Notes under the pieces: model-generated
What the model saw: only the letters and a program-made list of their open reading frames with translations
The model's database searches: none
Told to the model about the DNA's origin: nothing
From: Gnetum montanum
Taxonomy: Eukaryota; Streptophyta; Gnetopsida; Gnetales; Gnetaceae
Reading direction: 5' to 3'
DNA: 64,000 bases
Assembly (NCBI GenBank): GCA_015680685.1
Contig: MNCI01014441.1
Location: 599,638 to 663,637 of the forward strand
Shown here: piece by piece, positions 10,761 through 22,848 of the stretch
Position numbering within the stretch: position 1 is the first letter of the stretch
How the letters are laid out: the number at the start of each line of letters is the position of its first letter
Translations under genes and position numbers: made by a program

Positions 10761-12458
10761 ATGTTGGCAGTACTGCATAGTAAATTGGCCTGTGCTGCTC
10801 CAGATGAGCTCAAAAATCCAGACCCAAGTGCCAAGAACTCAGAAGATGCAATGACCAATTTTGTGGGCACTTTTCCTGATTCTGTGACTGTCAAGGTTGG
10901 CAACGATGTGTCCATGGCTTATTCTCACTGCAACCAGTCTTTTCTGAAGCCCAGGTGAGGGCAGTATCTATGCTATTCCTTGTTGATTCTTGTTGAGTTT
11001 GTTAATTTTTCTGAGTCTGCTTTCTATGTTTCTCAGTTTTCTAGGATTATTCTCGGATCTCTTTGTGGGTTTGTCTGTGTTTGGGGTGTTAATTTACTCA
11101 TATTCTAGGCTTCATCTGTATATGGCTGGGTTGCTCATTTTCCTTGGACTTTTCCCCGATCTTGTGTGGGCTTGGGAATATGCTCAACTTTTGTGCTAAT
11201 CTTTGGTGGGGTCCTGGATTTCCATTCCTTTGCCTTTACCATTATGGATTGCATGGATTCTTCAGTGTTTTGGATCATCTCTTGTTGGTGGTTCAATTTT
11301 GTAGTTCTTGCCTGAATCTTTCATCCATGGTCGAATTTGCAGAAATTTCTCTCATAATTGTATGTGGTTTACCTGTTTTATCTGTTTATTGCTTTTCTGT
11401 CCACTGCTTTCACTGGTTACCTATTTAACTCAGATTCGTGCCCAATCCTTCTGTAGACAGTCCAGTTTCCTCTGTTCATTTTGTTCTCAGCTTTTACAGA
11501 AAGATTTATGTTGGGTTGCTTAGTGTTTGGATTACTTTTGTGCAATAAATCTTTGTGGGTTGCTTATTTTCACTGTGACAGTTTTTGATCATAAATTTTG
11601 CTGGTGGGTAATGATTTACAGGTCTTTCGGAGCCAAGGATGAATGTTTCTGCGTATTTGTTGGAACTCTGGCGAATCTGGCTAGCTTGAGGCAGCAATAT
11701 GGGCTGACCAAATCTGCAAATGAAGTGATGGTAGTGATAGAGGCCTACAGAACTCTCAGGGACAGAGCCCCCTTTCCTCCCTCCAAAATGGTGGCCCATC
11801 TTGAGGGCTACTTTGCCTTCGTAGTCTTTGATTCTCGCACTTCCACAGCATTTGCAGCATCTGTAAGTTTGTTTGGATGAATCCAAAAATCTTACTTTTT
11901 TCATTGTGGGGGAATAAACGAGAAAAAAGAATAAAGAAAAATTGGATTTACTGTTACGAGTCGTCAAGAGTATTATCGGACAAAACATCTCAACTTTGAT
12001 GCAGGATTCTGAAGGGAAAGTGGAGCTCTTTTGGGGAAGCTTAGGGGACGGATCCCTTGTGTTCTCAGACGAGGAAGAAGCCTTGAAACATGCATGTGGC
12101 CAATCTTTTGCACAGTTTCCTCCCGGTCAGTTTTGTGGGTTGGGTTACAGTAGATTCATTAATAATTTCATTTTCTTCTATCCTCCTTGCAGAAATTTCA
12201 TTAATCATTCCTGATACTGGATGAAGAAATTCAAATGGTTTTGCAGGGTGTTATTTCTGTAGCTCGGCAGGGTTGCAGAGCTTCAAGTACCCAAAACAGA
12301 AGGTAGTGGCAGTTGCAGAGGACAAAGATGGGGCAACGCAAAGGAGTGGAACCAGATTCCGTGTAGTCCTGGACAGTGCTGTTCCTGGTGCTGAACTGGG
12401 TCAATTTGTGAGCTCCCAACTGCTGCCTGGTCATCTGAATCCTGTAGAATCCTCCTGA
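10761..12458 (+). CDS. DUF3700 protein, stem-specific TSJT1 / aluminium-induced (AILP1, Wali7) family
   Basis: Four exons: 10761-10954, 11622-11862, 12005-12125 and 12247-12458 (TGA). All junctions are GT-AG and the frame is continuous, giving 768 nt including the stop, or 255 residues, close to the family's usual 250. The family motifs YGL (residues 91-93, in RQQYGLTKSANEV) and LRDR (110-113, in YRTLRDRAP) are present, as are AYSHCNQSFLKPR at the end of exon 1 and FAFVVFD in exon 2. The fold is the class II glutamine-amidotransferase (Ntn hydrolase) type. Members are cytosolic or plasma-membrane proteins induced by metal, wounding or sugar stress, and their biochemical role is unclear. The start is the first ATG after the TATA box and GA tract, and MLAVxH is the usual family N-terminus. 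No defect is seen, so it appears functional. It is the only intact host protein gene here. Confidence 0.93.
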
Positions 12459-12502
12459 AAGGCCCACATATCCACCCACTCGCTCCTTTTGCTTGTTTTG
12501 TG

Positions 12503-12508
12503 AATAAA
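12503..12508 (+). terminator. Polyadenylation signal of the DUF3700 gene
   Basis: AATAAA lies 45 bases after the stop codon, followed by T-rich sequence. Confidence 0.55.
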
Positions 12509-12539
12509 CTATGTAAAATAGTATCACGTCCATGGCGTT

Positions 12540-13187
12540 TCTTCACATCAGTATCGTTCCCTGTAGAAATACCCGAAATCATGCAGAAGCTTCATAGCAG
12601 TTCGGATCTGTTTTTCATGGTTGAAGACAGAACATGAATTGCAAGCAATTGTTACAACGCGGCCAAAATGTTATCATCCAACTTTGAAGCAATGAACAGC
12701 AGATGAATGTGTGGATATGTGGAATTGTTGCTTTCCTGTTCTGTATTGCACAGAATCAGCAGAGAAGGTACTGAGTTGTTACGATACACCCAAAAGTATA
12801 ATACCCGCATTGGATACCAGAAAAGGATATCTACATGATTAGATAAATAAATAAATATCATCTTACTGTACTTGTATGCAAGTATTCCACCGTAAAAATC
12901 ACCATCGAGTTACAGATATGTCAATATAAGTATTCAGCTCTTCCATAATCACAAACCTTCTCCGTTGCTGAAGTCCGCAAGAGGATCGTATAGACTCTGC
13001 AACTATTTGAAGATTTTGATTGTATTTTCCCGTAGTTTTCTGAACATGGGGATGAGTTTTTGGATTTTGAAGTAAAATGTGAGGGCAGTGGCCACAGAAT
13101 TCACTAGCTTACAGGAAAGGATGTTGACTGGAAAGTACAACAACATTAAAATATTCATAGGCCCTATTGTAGTACAGAAAAGAAATA
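12540..13187. other. Intergenic spacer between the DUF3700 gene and tRNA-Leu
   Basis: No coding frame with recognisable similarity and no repeat structure noticed. The minus frame at 13003-13404 covers the tRNA and the tandem repeats and is not a gene. Confidence 0.5.
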
Positions 13188-13227
13188 GTTGAGATGGCCG
13201 AGTTGGTCTAAGGCGCCAGATTAAGGT

Positions 13228-13260
<33 letters not shown>

Positions 13261-13268
13261 TCTCAACA
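13188..13268 (+). tRNA. tRNA-Leu (anticodon AAG)
   Basis: The acceptor stem GTTGAGA pairs with TCTCAAC (13261-13267), and A at 13268 is the discriminator. The A box is TGGCCGAGTTGGTC, the anticodon arm CCAGA-TTAAGGT-TCTGG gives AAG, and there is a long variable arm (GGTCCGAAAGGGC). The B box/T arm is GGGTTCAAATCCCA. No intron and no encoded CCA, as for nuclear plant tRNA genes. A T6 run follows seven bases later (13275-13280) as the Pol III terminator. Cloverleaf pairing is complete, so it is likely active. Confidence 0.95.
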
Positions 13269-13270
13269 TA

Positions 13271-13358
13271 TACATTTTTTCATAAAAGAAATGTAGTATA
13301 TACATTTTTTCATAAAAGAAATGTAGTATATACATTTTTTCATAAAAGAAATGTAGTA
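13271..13358. repeat. Three tandem copies of a 30-bp unit directly after tRNA-Leu
   Basis: Units start at 13271, 13301 and 13331 and are essentially identical (TACATTTTTTCATAAAAGAA...). Each has a small inverted repeat (ACATTT ... AAATGT) and a T6 run, so the tRNA gene has three successive Pol III terminators. Confidence 0.85.
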
Positions 13359-13394
13359 GCATATTAATATTTGAAATATGCTTCAACTCAACAC

Positions 13395-14100
13395 GTCTCA
13401 ACACTTCTTACCTATTAGATAAAGAGCTTCTAAATAGAGTTATCATTAGTAATAAATATAGAGTATACTAAGAACATTTTAAAAATGAAAAAATGAAAAA
13501 AAATTAAACTAAGCACCCAAGGGTGTTGTGGAGTGGTCTAGGTACACATATCTTAGGTTTTGGGTTCAATTTTTGCCTTTTTTCTAAGAAATAAAAATAT
13601 TTGAAATGTACTTGAACTCAAAACTTCTTACCTATTAGGTAAAACTGCCCACCCGAATCAAACCCATGACATAGAGCTTCCAAATCAAGTGTCTTTACCA
13701 CTAAGTAAATAGAATTATCATTAGTAATAAATAGAGTATATTAAAAATATTTTTAAAATGAAAACATGAACAAAATTTAAACTTAGCACCCAAGGGTATG
13801 GTGTAGTGGTGTAGATGCCAATATCTCAATTGGAAGGTTGTGGATTTAATTTTTGCTTTTCTTTTTAGTGTCCTAGAAATAGAGTAGTCTTGTGGTGGGA
13901 CACTCTTGTTTAGTGGGTTATATGTACATTGTTGTGTAGGTAAGGGTTGTGCTACCCGCTTGAATGTGCATTTGTTATCCATTTTCTTAAAAAAAGAAAA
14001 ATCCTGCCTACACAAGAACTAATGCTAATACTCTTGATTTGGAAGCTCCAAGTTATGGGTTCAATTTTGGTTAACAACATTGAGTTATAAAGTTCTACAT
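13395..14100. repeat. SINE-like tRNA-derived fragments in a diverged tandem duplication
   Basis: A block running from CTTCTTACCTATTAG through ATCATTAGTAATAAATA to AGCACCCAAGGG is present at about 13400-13590 and again at about 13620-13865. The second copy has extra sequence at about 13645-13705 which, on the minus strand, reads GTGGTAAAG ... GGGTTTGATTC, like Pol III A and B boxes. The plus strand has matching TGTAGTGGTGTAG ... TTGTGGATTTAA at about 13800-13850 and a third ATGGGTTCAATTTT near 14055. This suggests tRNA-derived SINE heads; no tail or target duplication was defined. Confidence 0.4.
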
Positions 14101-14149
14101 TGCTGTGTAGGTAGGAGTTGTGCTACCAACCTTAATGTCCATTTGCTAT

Positions 14150-14400
14150 CTCATCATCATCATTATACCAAACTTGTCTTAACAAAATGAGGTTGGCTAC
14201 ATGAGGTTTTCTTTTTCTTTTTTTTGTTATTCACCTCCATAAAAGCTTGATTTTGTTTATTTTCAATTTATTCAAATCACCCTTAGTTACTGATTCTCGT
14301 GTCCTTTTGGGTCTTCCTTTCTATGGCTTTCCTGGAACAAAAGATGCAACAACCTTTTTTTATATGTTTATTGTCTGATCTTGTTTGCACTCCAAGTCTA
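14150..14400 (-). pseudogene. Second LINE 3'-end relic
   Basis: The (ATG)n tail (14153-14165) and GTAGCCAACCTCATTTTGTT read on the minus strand, as in the relic at 9424. The adjoining coding part is decayed but shows the same spacing to an RT C-terminus. Confidence 0.55.
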
Positions 14401-15908
14401 ATTGTAATATTTATAGCTACCATTCCTGTACTTCCCTAAATTTAGTACCATATAATATAGCAAGCCTAATTGATGTCTTGTAAAATTTTCTCCATAGCTT
14501 GATTTTCATATTTCCTCACTACCTTTTCTTGTTTTCATTATTTTCCCACCACTTCATGCATCTTTAGGTTTCTTCTGTTTTCTGAAACAAAAGCCACGTT
14601 TCATTGTTTTCAAGCCAAATTTAGCCATGTTGAAGCCTGTTTCTTTTGTTTCTAAACATGTATCAAGCCCAAGTATCATGTTGCATTTGATTCTTTTTCT
14701 TATAAATAGATTATGGCCTTTGATATGTCTTGTTTTGATAGTTCAAAGCAAAGTAAAAGGCTGATTTTGGACATCTTGAAAAAGAAAGAAAGAAACTAAA
14801 AAGATTCTAGTAGCCTTGTTAATACAAGAAAGAAAATTTATTTTACGTTCTTTTTCATGTGGTTGCTCTATATTATTGTAGATTTTTTATTCCTTCTTTC
14901 TGCTTTCTGAATTTTCTATTATTCTTCTATGATTTTAATTATTATGCTGAGACTCTCCCAAGTTTTTTTGTCATTTTGCTCTTGTTTTTATATGAAAATC
15001 AGTATCTTAATCTTGTCATGATCATTTTCTATCTTTTGGGTGAATTTTTGGAATTATGAAAACTTTGTCCATTTTACTTCTTACATATTTTATGATTATT
15101 TTTGATCAAATCTTGACATAAACTGAATTTTACAAGAATGTTTATGGAATTTTGGCTATTATAGATTTTTGACTATTTTGGAAATCTTTTGGATTTTTGG
15201 AATAAAATAATAATATTTATGAGATCAATTTTGCTTGCTTGGTAGTGGAAATCGTGAATCTTTTAAATATCATTATCTGTATATAGTAGTGAAGTGTTCT
15301 TTAGTGGGATCCACCTCTCAAGAATAAGGGTTTTGGATGGATTTCCTACACTGGATTTTAATTCATATGTTTATACGAGGCCAGGAAACTAGCCAAGACC
15401 ATGGCACTAAGCAGTTGAGCCTAGTGGTGTACGGTGAAGCAGAGTTAAGACCTATCCTTCTGATGATATGTGTGCCTCAACCATTAAGGATGTTAGTAGT
15501 GTAATTATCACTAAGACTCAACAATGAGTGACTTGTTTGGGATCATGAGGATAATTTGATGATAGTAATGAAGTTCTTCCAAGACTTGATATATTCTTTT
15601 GGCAATGAGGGTAACCAAGAGCTAGCTTTTGGAGATGCTTACATAAAATATATACTTTTTGGATTTTTGTTAGACAAATTTGTGATATCTTTGAATATTA
15701 AATAATTAATATATATATTCTTTAAATTTTAGATTTTATTTAGATTTTTGAAAAATTTGTGACATTTCTAAACCTTTGAAACATTTTGAATATTTAATTA
15801 AAAACCTTTACCTAGCTCATATCTTGAGACTTTTGGTGCAAAACATTTATGCTCCATGAAGAGGGAAATAAAATAACCTTTATTATTTAAAGGGTTTTGA
15901 TTTTTCTT
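14401..15908. other. AT-rich intergenic sequence without recognised genes
   Basis: No domain or conserved frame was recognised. Sequence at about 15290-15640 (GTGGGATCC, GAGGCCAGGAAACTAGCC) is less AT-rich and may be old repeat DNA, but I could not assign it. Confidence 0.4.
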
Positions 15909-16674
15909 TGATGAGCAGTAGGTAGCCCCCATGCCCAACCATACAAATCACAAGCGTTTAGATGAAATTTTGTTGAATTCCATGGATGGAACTAGTGTGG
16001 CATCTAGATTGTTAAGCATTAATTACAGGTCGTTGTCTTCCCACTTGGACTAATGGTAGCTTTGTCATACATGGTTTAGTCCAAAGTAAGGCATATGATT
16101 ATGGATGTTGTGTGACCCTTAAACTAACTGAATAATCATGTAGAAATTAATTATTTAAACTAATTAATAACAAGAAGATAAATCCTAAACTATCATAAGG
16201 ATGACGAGTGTTTGTTCCTAGCTTGCTGTACACATCTTGAACTCACGTACCCACTACTAGGATTACCAACTCTTACGCTCAAAACTGGTCATGCTTATTC
16301 CGCAGACTGATTAATTATGTATAGAAATGTAAATGTTAATGAAGTACATAGAAAGTAAATTACATTAAAAGTAAATCTATTCTAAGTCAAAGTGCTACAA
16401 TGAATATGAATCAATCTTGATCTTATTATCATTCATGGAATGTGCCTAGGTACAATGCTAGTTGAATAAGACTCCATATAATTAACTCAAATCCACTCTG
16501 TGGTTACTCACTAACTACTTGCTAAGATTACAAAAAAAAAAAAAAAACTACAAGAGTTTGGCTATAGTACTAACCAAATGGTCTTAAATATGCAGTGGAT
16601 GCTCACATATTTATAGGCAAATATAAGCATTGTGTTGAAAAGGATGCATTAATGCATTTAGTTACGTCGATGGG
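15909..16674 (-). mobile_element. Truncated family A LTR
   Basis: It starts TGATGAGCAG and follows the family A LTR through the TGGACTA and TAGTCCAAAG blocks to a TATA box read on the minus strand (TATAAATATG, about 16606-16618). The last roughly 60 bases of U3 run into the next LTR at 16675. No Asp-type primer site lies to the left, so this is a solo or 3' LTR that was later hit by element F. Confidence 0.65.
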
Positions 16675-17549
16675 TGATGAGTGGCAAGGTACCCTTATGC
16701 CCAACCATACAAATCACTAAGGTGTTATGTGCGATTCGGTCAAATTCTGTGGATCTATATTTATCTCATACACTACTTCCTCTAAGAAGTGAAATGGCAT
16801 TGATAACGTTCGTTGTCTTCCTAACTACACTTGTAAGGCTCAAGGGTATGGTTTAAGTGTAATTAAGGTATATAAATTTTTATCATTTTTATATTTTATG
16901 GATGTAATAGACTATAACAAGAATAAGGGTAGAGTAGATTGAAAACTAGTGTCCATCGCCTAGCTAGCCTAACACAAGTAACCATCCCACTTTCCTAGAC
17001 GCATCTTGAACACATATAGCACTATTGGACTACCAAACATGAAGCGTTTCTGGGTTACCGAGTATTATATGAATGCTCAAAGTGGTCGTGCTCATGTTCA
17101 TTAATTGTTGAAAATAAATTATGTAATCAAATGCATTAAAGTGAAGAACAAGAAAATAAAATGCATTAAAGAAAATATTAATCTATTCTTAGTGCTACAA
17201 GGATTTTCAAAAGAGTTCATTTTATTCCTGTCACACTACTGCACTTAGGTACATTAGTGCTCGAACAAAGAACTGTACATACTTTAGACTCCTTTTGTAG
17301 GCATTTAGAAAATATTCTAACTCTAGGAAGAAGAAATAGAAAGAGCTTTGCTACCTTGCTTGAAAATTGAAAACTAACTAATGAATTACCTCAAAACTAG
17401 AGCCCAAGCACGGTATTTATAGACTGAAGGTATATACCCTGACGTTGGACATCCGACATTAGATCAAAGCCTCGACATCGCATACGTGATGTCGTGACCC
17501 TAATGTTGCATACCCAACATTGCAGCCAACATCAAACGGTGATTCATCA
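16675..17549 (-). mobile_element. 3' LTR of element F (family A, 875 bp)
   Basis: Bounded by TGATGA (16675) and TCATCA (17544-17549). Directly right of it the minus strand reads GTTGTGGGGGTA before TGATGA, a good polypurine tract, so this is a 3' LTR of a minus-strand element. Sequence beyond 17549 matches that beyond 853 in element 1. Confidence 0.75.
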
Positions 17550-19370
17550 TACCCCCACAACTGAATGAAAACTCATTCTTGAGTGAAGAAGAGGAGGAAC
17601 AAGTTCTTTACAATATAACATATTGGGTAGGTATGGGATTATTGACTGACATGAAAAACTAACTCAAATGAAATGGACATATAGACTTTGAGTGCCCAAG
17701 TGTACGTAATTACAATTTTTACAACATTGGGTGTTCATGAGAAGAGGAATGAACACCTTGGAGAATATTGACATCCAACACCTCTTGGTAGCAAGAGAAT
17801 GAGAGAGAGAGAGAAGATATCTTTCGATCATGAACAATCCTCATTGTGTGATATTGCTGCATCATCCTTGGTAAAGATAGTCCCACTTCCAGTTCATGCT
17901 TCCCATTGCAATCACAATAGGATGATGAATTAGTATGTAATGTGTAACACATAGTTGTTAAAATGCCTTGTCTCATTGGTGGTTACATTTGGCTAGGTTG
18001 TGATTATGGTTGATTGGTTCCTTGAGTAGTGTTAGTGGGAAAGTTGATAGATAAGGTTAATTAAATTAAGCGGTCTATTAAATTTGAAAAAGTTCAATAC
18101 AAGAAAATATTTAAAGAGGGTATAAGAATTCACAACAATGAAAATAAGAATTTACTGAAAACTATTGTGAAGATGTGTACAACTGGATGTCATTGATGGG
18201 ATAAATAGAAAGAATTTGATTGTAAAAATGTCTAAGGGTAAAGAACTTAACTAACCCAACCAAAAAATATGCAAGTGGGTCCTCCCCAAAGTAGGCGTAG
18301 GCCTTTTATGCCCTTGCATAACTTCAAACCAAAGTGTTCGTGGGCTCCGTGGATGATTAATGGTTGCATAAGGTTAAGTACAACAACTTGGAAGTAACTA
18401 GCTAAGAATTTCAACACATCAAACTAGGACATCAAACCAAAACATGAAACCTACAGTGAGGTGGAACATGGAAAGCATAGGTGGATAAGAGAGAGAGGGT
18501 GGAATGAAGTTCCTAATTACGGTCACATGAAGTCTCGTGTGGATTTTGTGGTTAAATGACTTAATAGGATCCATCCTCACTCCAAACCAAAACCAACCAC
18601 TTTTAGTGACTTCGCATCAACATTCTTAGACCAATCCATCCCTTGAGACACAAGAGTGCTCCCATAGAACAACCACCATTTCAAATTAGAGAAGAAGTAG
18701 GAAATGAGGAAGGACCTTAGTTAGAGGAGACGAGTTCCATAACTAGTACTTGTAGCTTGTTTATTCTGGCTAAGGGGTGTGCTTTGAATTTCCATTGTTT
18801 TTTTTTTGAAATGGAAATCACACCATGCAAAGACACATGCATTTATTTTGTCCCAGGGGTGTGCTTTGAATTCCCATCATTTTTTTTCTAATGAGAACCA
18901 CACCATGCAAGGACTTATTCAACTTCCTTTATTGATTAGCACAGAATAGTAAGAAATTCATGGAAACACACATGCACCTAGGCAAACAAAAATGTACAAA
19001 GAATACCAAATTCCATTAAAGCCACACCTTATTCAAACCTTTGAATCCTTCCCAATTTTAGAAACTACCAAAGTCACAAATTTATTAAACTTTTATTAGT
19101 AAAAAAGGGATTGCACATTTTCAAAACAAGAAAAATCATAGAGTGTGTGAATGGATGGGATGTTGTGGACTCATTGCCTATTACATGGAAAAGAAACCAT
19201 GTCCTAATTATCCATAATGAAATTCAAAGCTAGAAACTAGACACCAACAATCAAATAACAAAAATAGTACATACCACCATCAAGTAACACATTATCAATG
19301 TACCTAGCACTTATTAACAAAAAGTTAGAAAATTACATCAAATAAAAGAAAATATAGAAGAAATTGTAAA
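17550..19370. other. Non-coding 3' region of element F
   Basis: Shares short blocks with element 1 (17550-17660 with 854-960; 18272 with 4703). No coding frame is recognised. Confidence 0.5.
18772..18917. repeat. Two tandem hairpin units of about 72-82 bp
   Basis: GGGGTGTGCTTTGAATTTCC ... T-run ... GGAAATCACACC occurs twice in succession. Each copy can fold, with GGTGTG and TTTCCAT arms pairing to ATGGAAA and CACACC around a T-rich loop. Confidence 0.6.
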
Positions 19371-19539
19371 TTATTCAAGAAATATCAAATGTACTAACAA
19401 TGGTGTAAAAAAAAAATTAGAAAAGATTAATAACATAAAAACAAAAAGATGTAAAACAAAGAACATGTAAAACAAAAAGTTGTAAAATGAAAAATGTGTA
19501 AAACAAAAAAGTTTAAAAACTAAGGAGTTGCTTGAATGG

Positions 19540-20970
19540 TTAGCATGGTTGGCCATCTTCCCCATGACTAAGTTGAAAGGAGGAGATCCGAAATATGGAG
19601 CATGGTTGTCCATTAGATGAGGTGCTTATGGTATTAGTTGGCGTATGCTCATGGAAAGGCTTAATCTGTTGGATGTTGACCACTTGTTTCTTAGTTGGGC
19701 TCTCAGGTTTATAGACCATCATGGCCCCTGAAGGAAAATTTTTATAAATGATATAAGGTCCTTCCAACAACATCTGGAACTTAGTTCGTTGAGGTATGTG
19801 TGTGGGGTTGTAGTAGAAAACCTTATCTCCTAGTTGAAATTTAACTTTTTTAATTTTTAGGTCATGACACTTTTTGTTATAATCCTTGTGAAACTCATTA
19901 AATGATAAGGCCACTAATTGATTTTCATCTAGTAGGTTGAGATTCATGAGTCTTTCCTTTTAAGCTAGACTTAAGTCAAGGTCAAGGTCACAGGCTATTG
20001 AAAGTGTAAGTAAGATTGAATAGGAAGTGTTAGTAGTTTTTCATACACATGCTCATAGGCAGAGTAGCCTATAAGAAGTTTCCAAGTTGAGTGGCAGGCC
20101 CAAGGGGCATCGTTGAGTTTTGTGCTCCAGTCCTTCCTATACTTGCTAACAGTTCTTGTTAGTATTCTTGTGATTTCCCTATTGGTAACCTTAACTTGAC
20201 CATTAGCTTGGGGATGGTAAGGTGTTCTGAGTTTGTGTTCAACCCCCAAGCATTACATGAACTTCCAAAAAGTAGTGCCTGTAAAATGAGTTCTATTATC
20301 AGAAATTAATGCATGTGGCATACCAAACCTATTTACAACATTTTCTTATACAAACTGAGTAGTAGTAGAGGATGTATAGTTGATGACAACTATTGCTTCT
20401 ATCCATTCCATACAATAGTCAACAACAACTATGATGTATGCCTTTTCATTTGACATGGGCATGATGGGACCCATGAAATCAATGCCCCAAATGTTGAATG
20501 GTTGTAAAGGTTGAATCCATTATTGAGGTCCCCCCATTTGAGTAGTCATTCCACCATCTTGTTGGCATCATTCACAAGAGTGGATAAAATGATAAGCATC
20601 CCTAAAGAGTGTTAGCCAATAATACACTGCCATCAAGATTTTAATGGTCATGCGTCTCCTAGCATAGTGTTCTCCACCAAGACCTTCATGAGCATCTTGG
20701 AGAATGTGCAATTAATCGACATTAGGAACACACCAATGAACCAGGCCATCAGTGCACACCTTGTAAAGGTGTCCATTGATCTCTATGAAGTGCTTTACCT
20801 GGTGAAGAAATTGTTGTTTCCTCTAGTGATCCAACCCTTGTGGCATCTCCTAAGTGAGAAGATAGGTAAGAATGTTATCATACCATTTTGGCTCATTAAG
20901 CATTTATTCAGTTATTTCTCTAGAAAAGAGGAGTCCATCAGGACACACATCGAATAATGGGCCTTCTTCC
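19540..20970 (-). pseudogene. Integrase of element F
   Basis: Read on the minus strand: a zinc-binding remnant (HQTCDVCQQDGG), the core with WGIDFMGPI (first Asp) and ISDNRTHF (second Asp), then YHPQANGQVKVTNRE. In that last motif the usual catalytic Glu is Lys (AAG). The C-terminal domain at 19540-19947 has GDKVFYYNP, HIPQRTKFQ and QQIKPFHE, typical of plant Athila-like integrases. Stops and shifts occur between 20250 and 20950. The enzyme would insert element cDNA into the chromosome, but this copy is dead. Confidence 0.8.
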
Positions 20971-21056
20971 TCTTTATCATTCCATTGCAACTGAGACAAG
21001 TAATTAGTGACTACATTCTTAGTGCCCTTTCGATCTACCATTGTAAGATCAAATTC

Positions 21057-22330
21057 CTATAAGATCACCAACCATTGTACGACACAGGGACTCACCATTG
21101 GCTCATTCATTAGAAAGCAGATGGCATTGTGGTCTATGTGCACAAACACCTTGTATCCAAGCACATAGTGCCTAAACTTCTCTAAAGCAAACACCACTGC
21201 CATTAATTCTTTTTCTATAGTCGTTGATGAGTGGCGAGGTACCCCTACACTCAACCATAAGAATACGAGCGTTTTCATGCACGATTTGATCGCACTTTGT
21301 AGATGGACTAGTTGTGGCACCTAGACAGTTAGCCTTAGGTCGCAGTTCGTTGTCTTCCCACCTGGACTAGTATTATATTTGTCACGTATGGTTTAGTCCA
21401 GAGTGAGGTGTATGATAGGTTTTCTAATCTAATGCTACTTCTGAAGGCAATGGAAAGTAATATTATCTAAGCTAGGAGGAAAGGGTAAGAGAGAATCTAA
21501 ACTAGCCTAAGTATGATGAGCATTTGTTCCTTGATTATTCGTACACATCATGCACAACTACCATTGGGATTACCAAGTGCAGATCCTAGGTACGCTACTG
21601 GGTTACCAAGTAGTCACACTTAAATGCTCGTAATCAAGTCGCCCTCATTCCACATTTTAACATGAGTTTAAGGGTGAGAGATATTAACTAAGAAAGAATT
21701 AAATAACAATTAAATAAATAAATGATTAAACTAAGTGAATGCTGCAATGTTGAAGTAATCTCGATCTTTATTTCTAGCCATGTGCGTGTCCAAGTACGTC
21801 ACACTCGAATAAGGATGTCGTACAATTACAATCACCACATTGTGGGCAAACACTGGGAAATTATTCCATCTCTAGAAGGGAAAAACTACTAGAGCTTCAC
21901 TAAGGAACTAAACTAGATGCCTAAAACTGAGAAAGCCACCTCTTATTTATAGACATTGTAGGCCATGATATTGCATATGTGATATCGCATACGCGATATT
22001 GCGGCTAATGTGATATCACGTACGCGATATCACAATCCAAGTGATATCATGGCTGTGAGATCACAGCCACTGTGATATCATGACTGTGATATCACAGCCA
22101 ACAAATTCATGACTCATTAGTGGTGTAGTTCAATTGTGCACCCACAATCCTTTGGCTGGTGTAGTGAATGTAGTATGGATGTTTCTTGTCATCTAACTAT
22201 GTCAGTACAGCTTCCAAAGCATAATTCGATGCATTTGTCATGATGTGAAATGGTCTAGACCAATCTGGTGCTTGTAGGATTGGGGTTGCTACAAGATTTT
22301 TCTTCAGTTGTTGGAATACTTTCTCACACT
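21057..22330 (-). pseudogene. RNase H domain of element F, split by a solo LTR
   Basis: The right part (22120-22330, minus) reads SRPFHIMTNASNYALEAVLT ... YTSQRIVGAQLNYTT. The left part (21057-21219) continues TIEKELMAVVFALEKFRHYV ... VFVHIDHN. The two halves join in frame once the intervening LTR and one copy of the 5-bp duplication are ignored, which shows the insertion is clean. The usual catalytic Asp in FHIMTDAS is Asn here. Confidence 0.8.
21225..22119 (-). mobile_element. Solo LTR (family A, 895 bp) inside the RNase H domain of F
   Basis: Begins TGATGAG and ends TCATTA (a decayed TCATCA). It is flanked by GTCGT (21220-21224) and GTGGT (22120-22124), a 5-bp target-site duplication with one mismatch. 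A minus-strand TATA (TCTATAAATA, 21944-21953) is present. U3 has an array of GATATC/GTGATATCAC palindromes (21970-22100). No internal region, so it formed by LTR-LTR recombination. Confidence 0.88.
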
Positions 22331-22847
22331 CTATGATCCAGAAAAAGCGAGCATCTTTCTTTATTAGCTCGAGCAATAGTTTTGTGATCTTAGAGAAATT
22401 CTCTATGAATCACTAGTAGTAGCCAATATGTCCAAGGAATGATCGAATATCTTTAATTATTTTTGGTTGAAGAGTTATTCCTTGGATGATTTTTATTTTT
22501 TCAAGGTCCACATCAATTCCTACTTATGATATTTTATGCCCCAATACAATGCCCTCTTGGACCATGAGGTGAATTTTTTCCCAATTGAGCTATAAGTTAG
22601 TTTTGACACATCATTTTAGCACTTGCTCAAGGTAGTCCAAGGCTTGCTCAAATTTAGCTCAATAGGTGGAGAAGTCATCCATGAAGACGTTTACACCACT
22701 ACCAATCTACTATTAAAATATGCTTAGGAATAGGCGTTGCAATGTGGTAGGAGCATTACATAAACCAAACGACATCTTAGGATATGAAAAAGTCCCCTAG
22801 GGACTTATGAACATTGTCGTTGCTTGGTTCTCTAGTACAATTTGGAT
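22331..22847 (-). pseudogene. Reverse transcriptase (C-terminal half) of element F
   Basis: The minus strand reads IQIVLENQATTM, then FSYPKMSFGLCNAPTTLQR, then VNVFMDDFSTY (a FMDD-type catalytic box), then KTNLxLNWEKIHLMVQEGIVLGHKIS and the connection to RNase H. Stops are present. The N-terminal half is found just to the right but on the opposite strand (see 22849-23177). Confidence 0.8.
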
Positions 22848-22848
22848 N

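Noticed and set aside
10990-11880. Separate small genes within the DUF3700 locus
   Set aside because: These frames lie in intron 1 or read exon 2 with its introns; the four-exon model explains the homology.
12231-12582. Minus-strand genes opposite exon 4 of the DUF3700 gene
   Set aside because: Shadow frames of the real exon, without family similarity.
13271-13358. CRISPR-like or attachment-site array
   Set aside because: Pure tandem repeat of 30 bp with no spacers, in plant nuclear DNA beside a tRNA gene.
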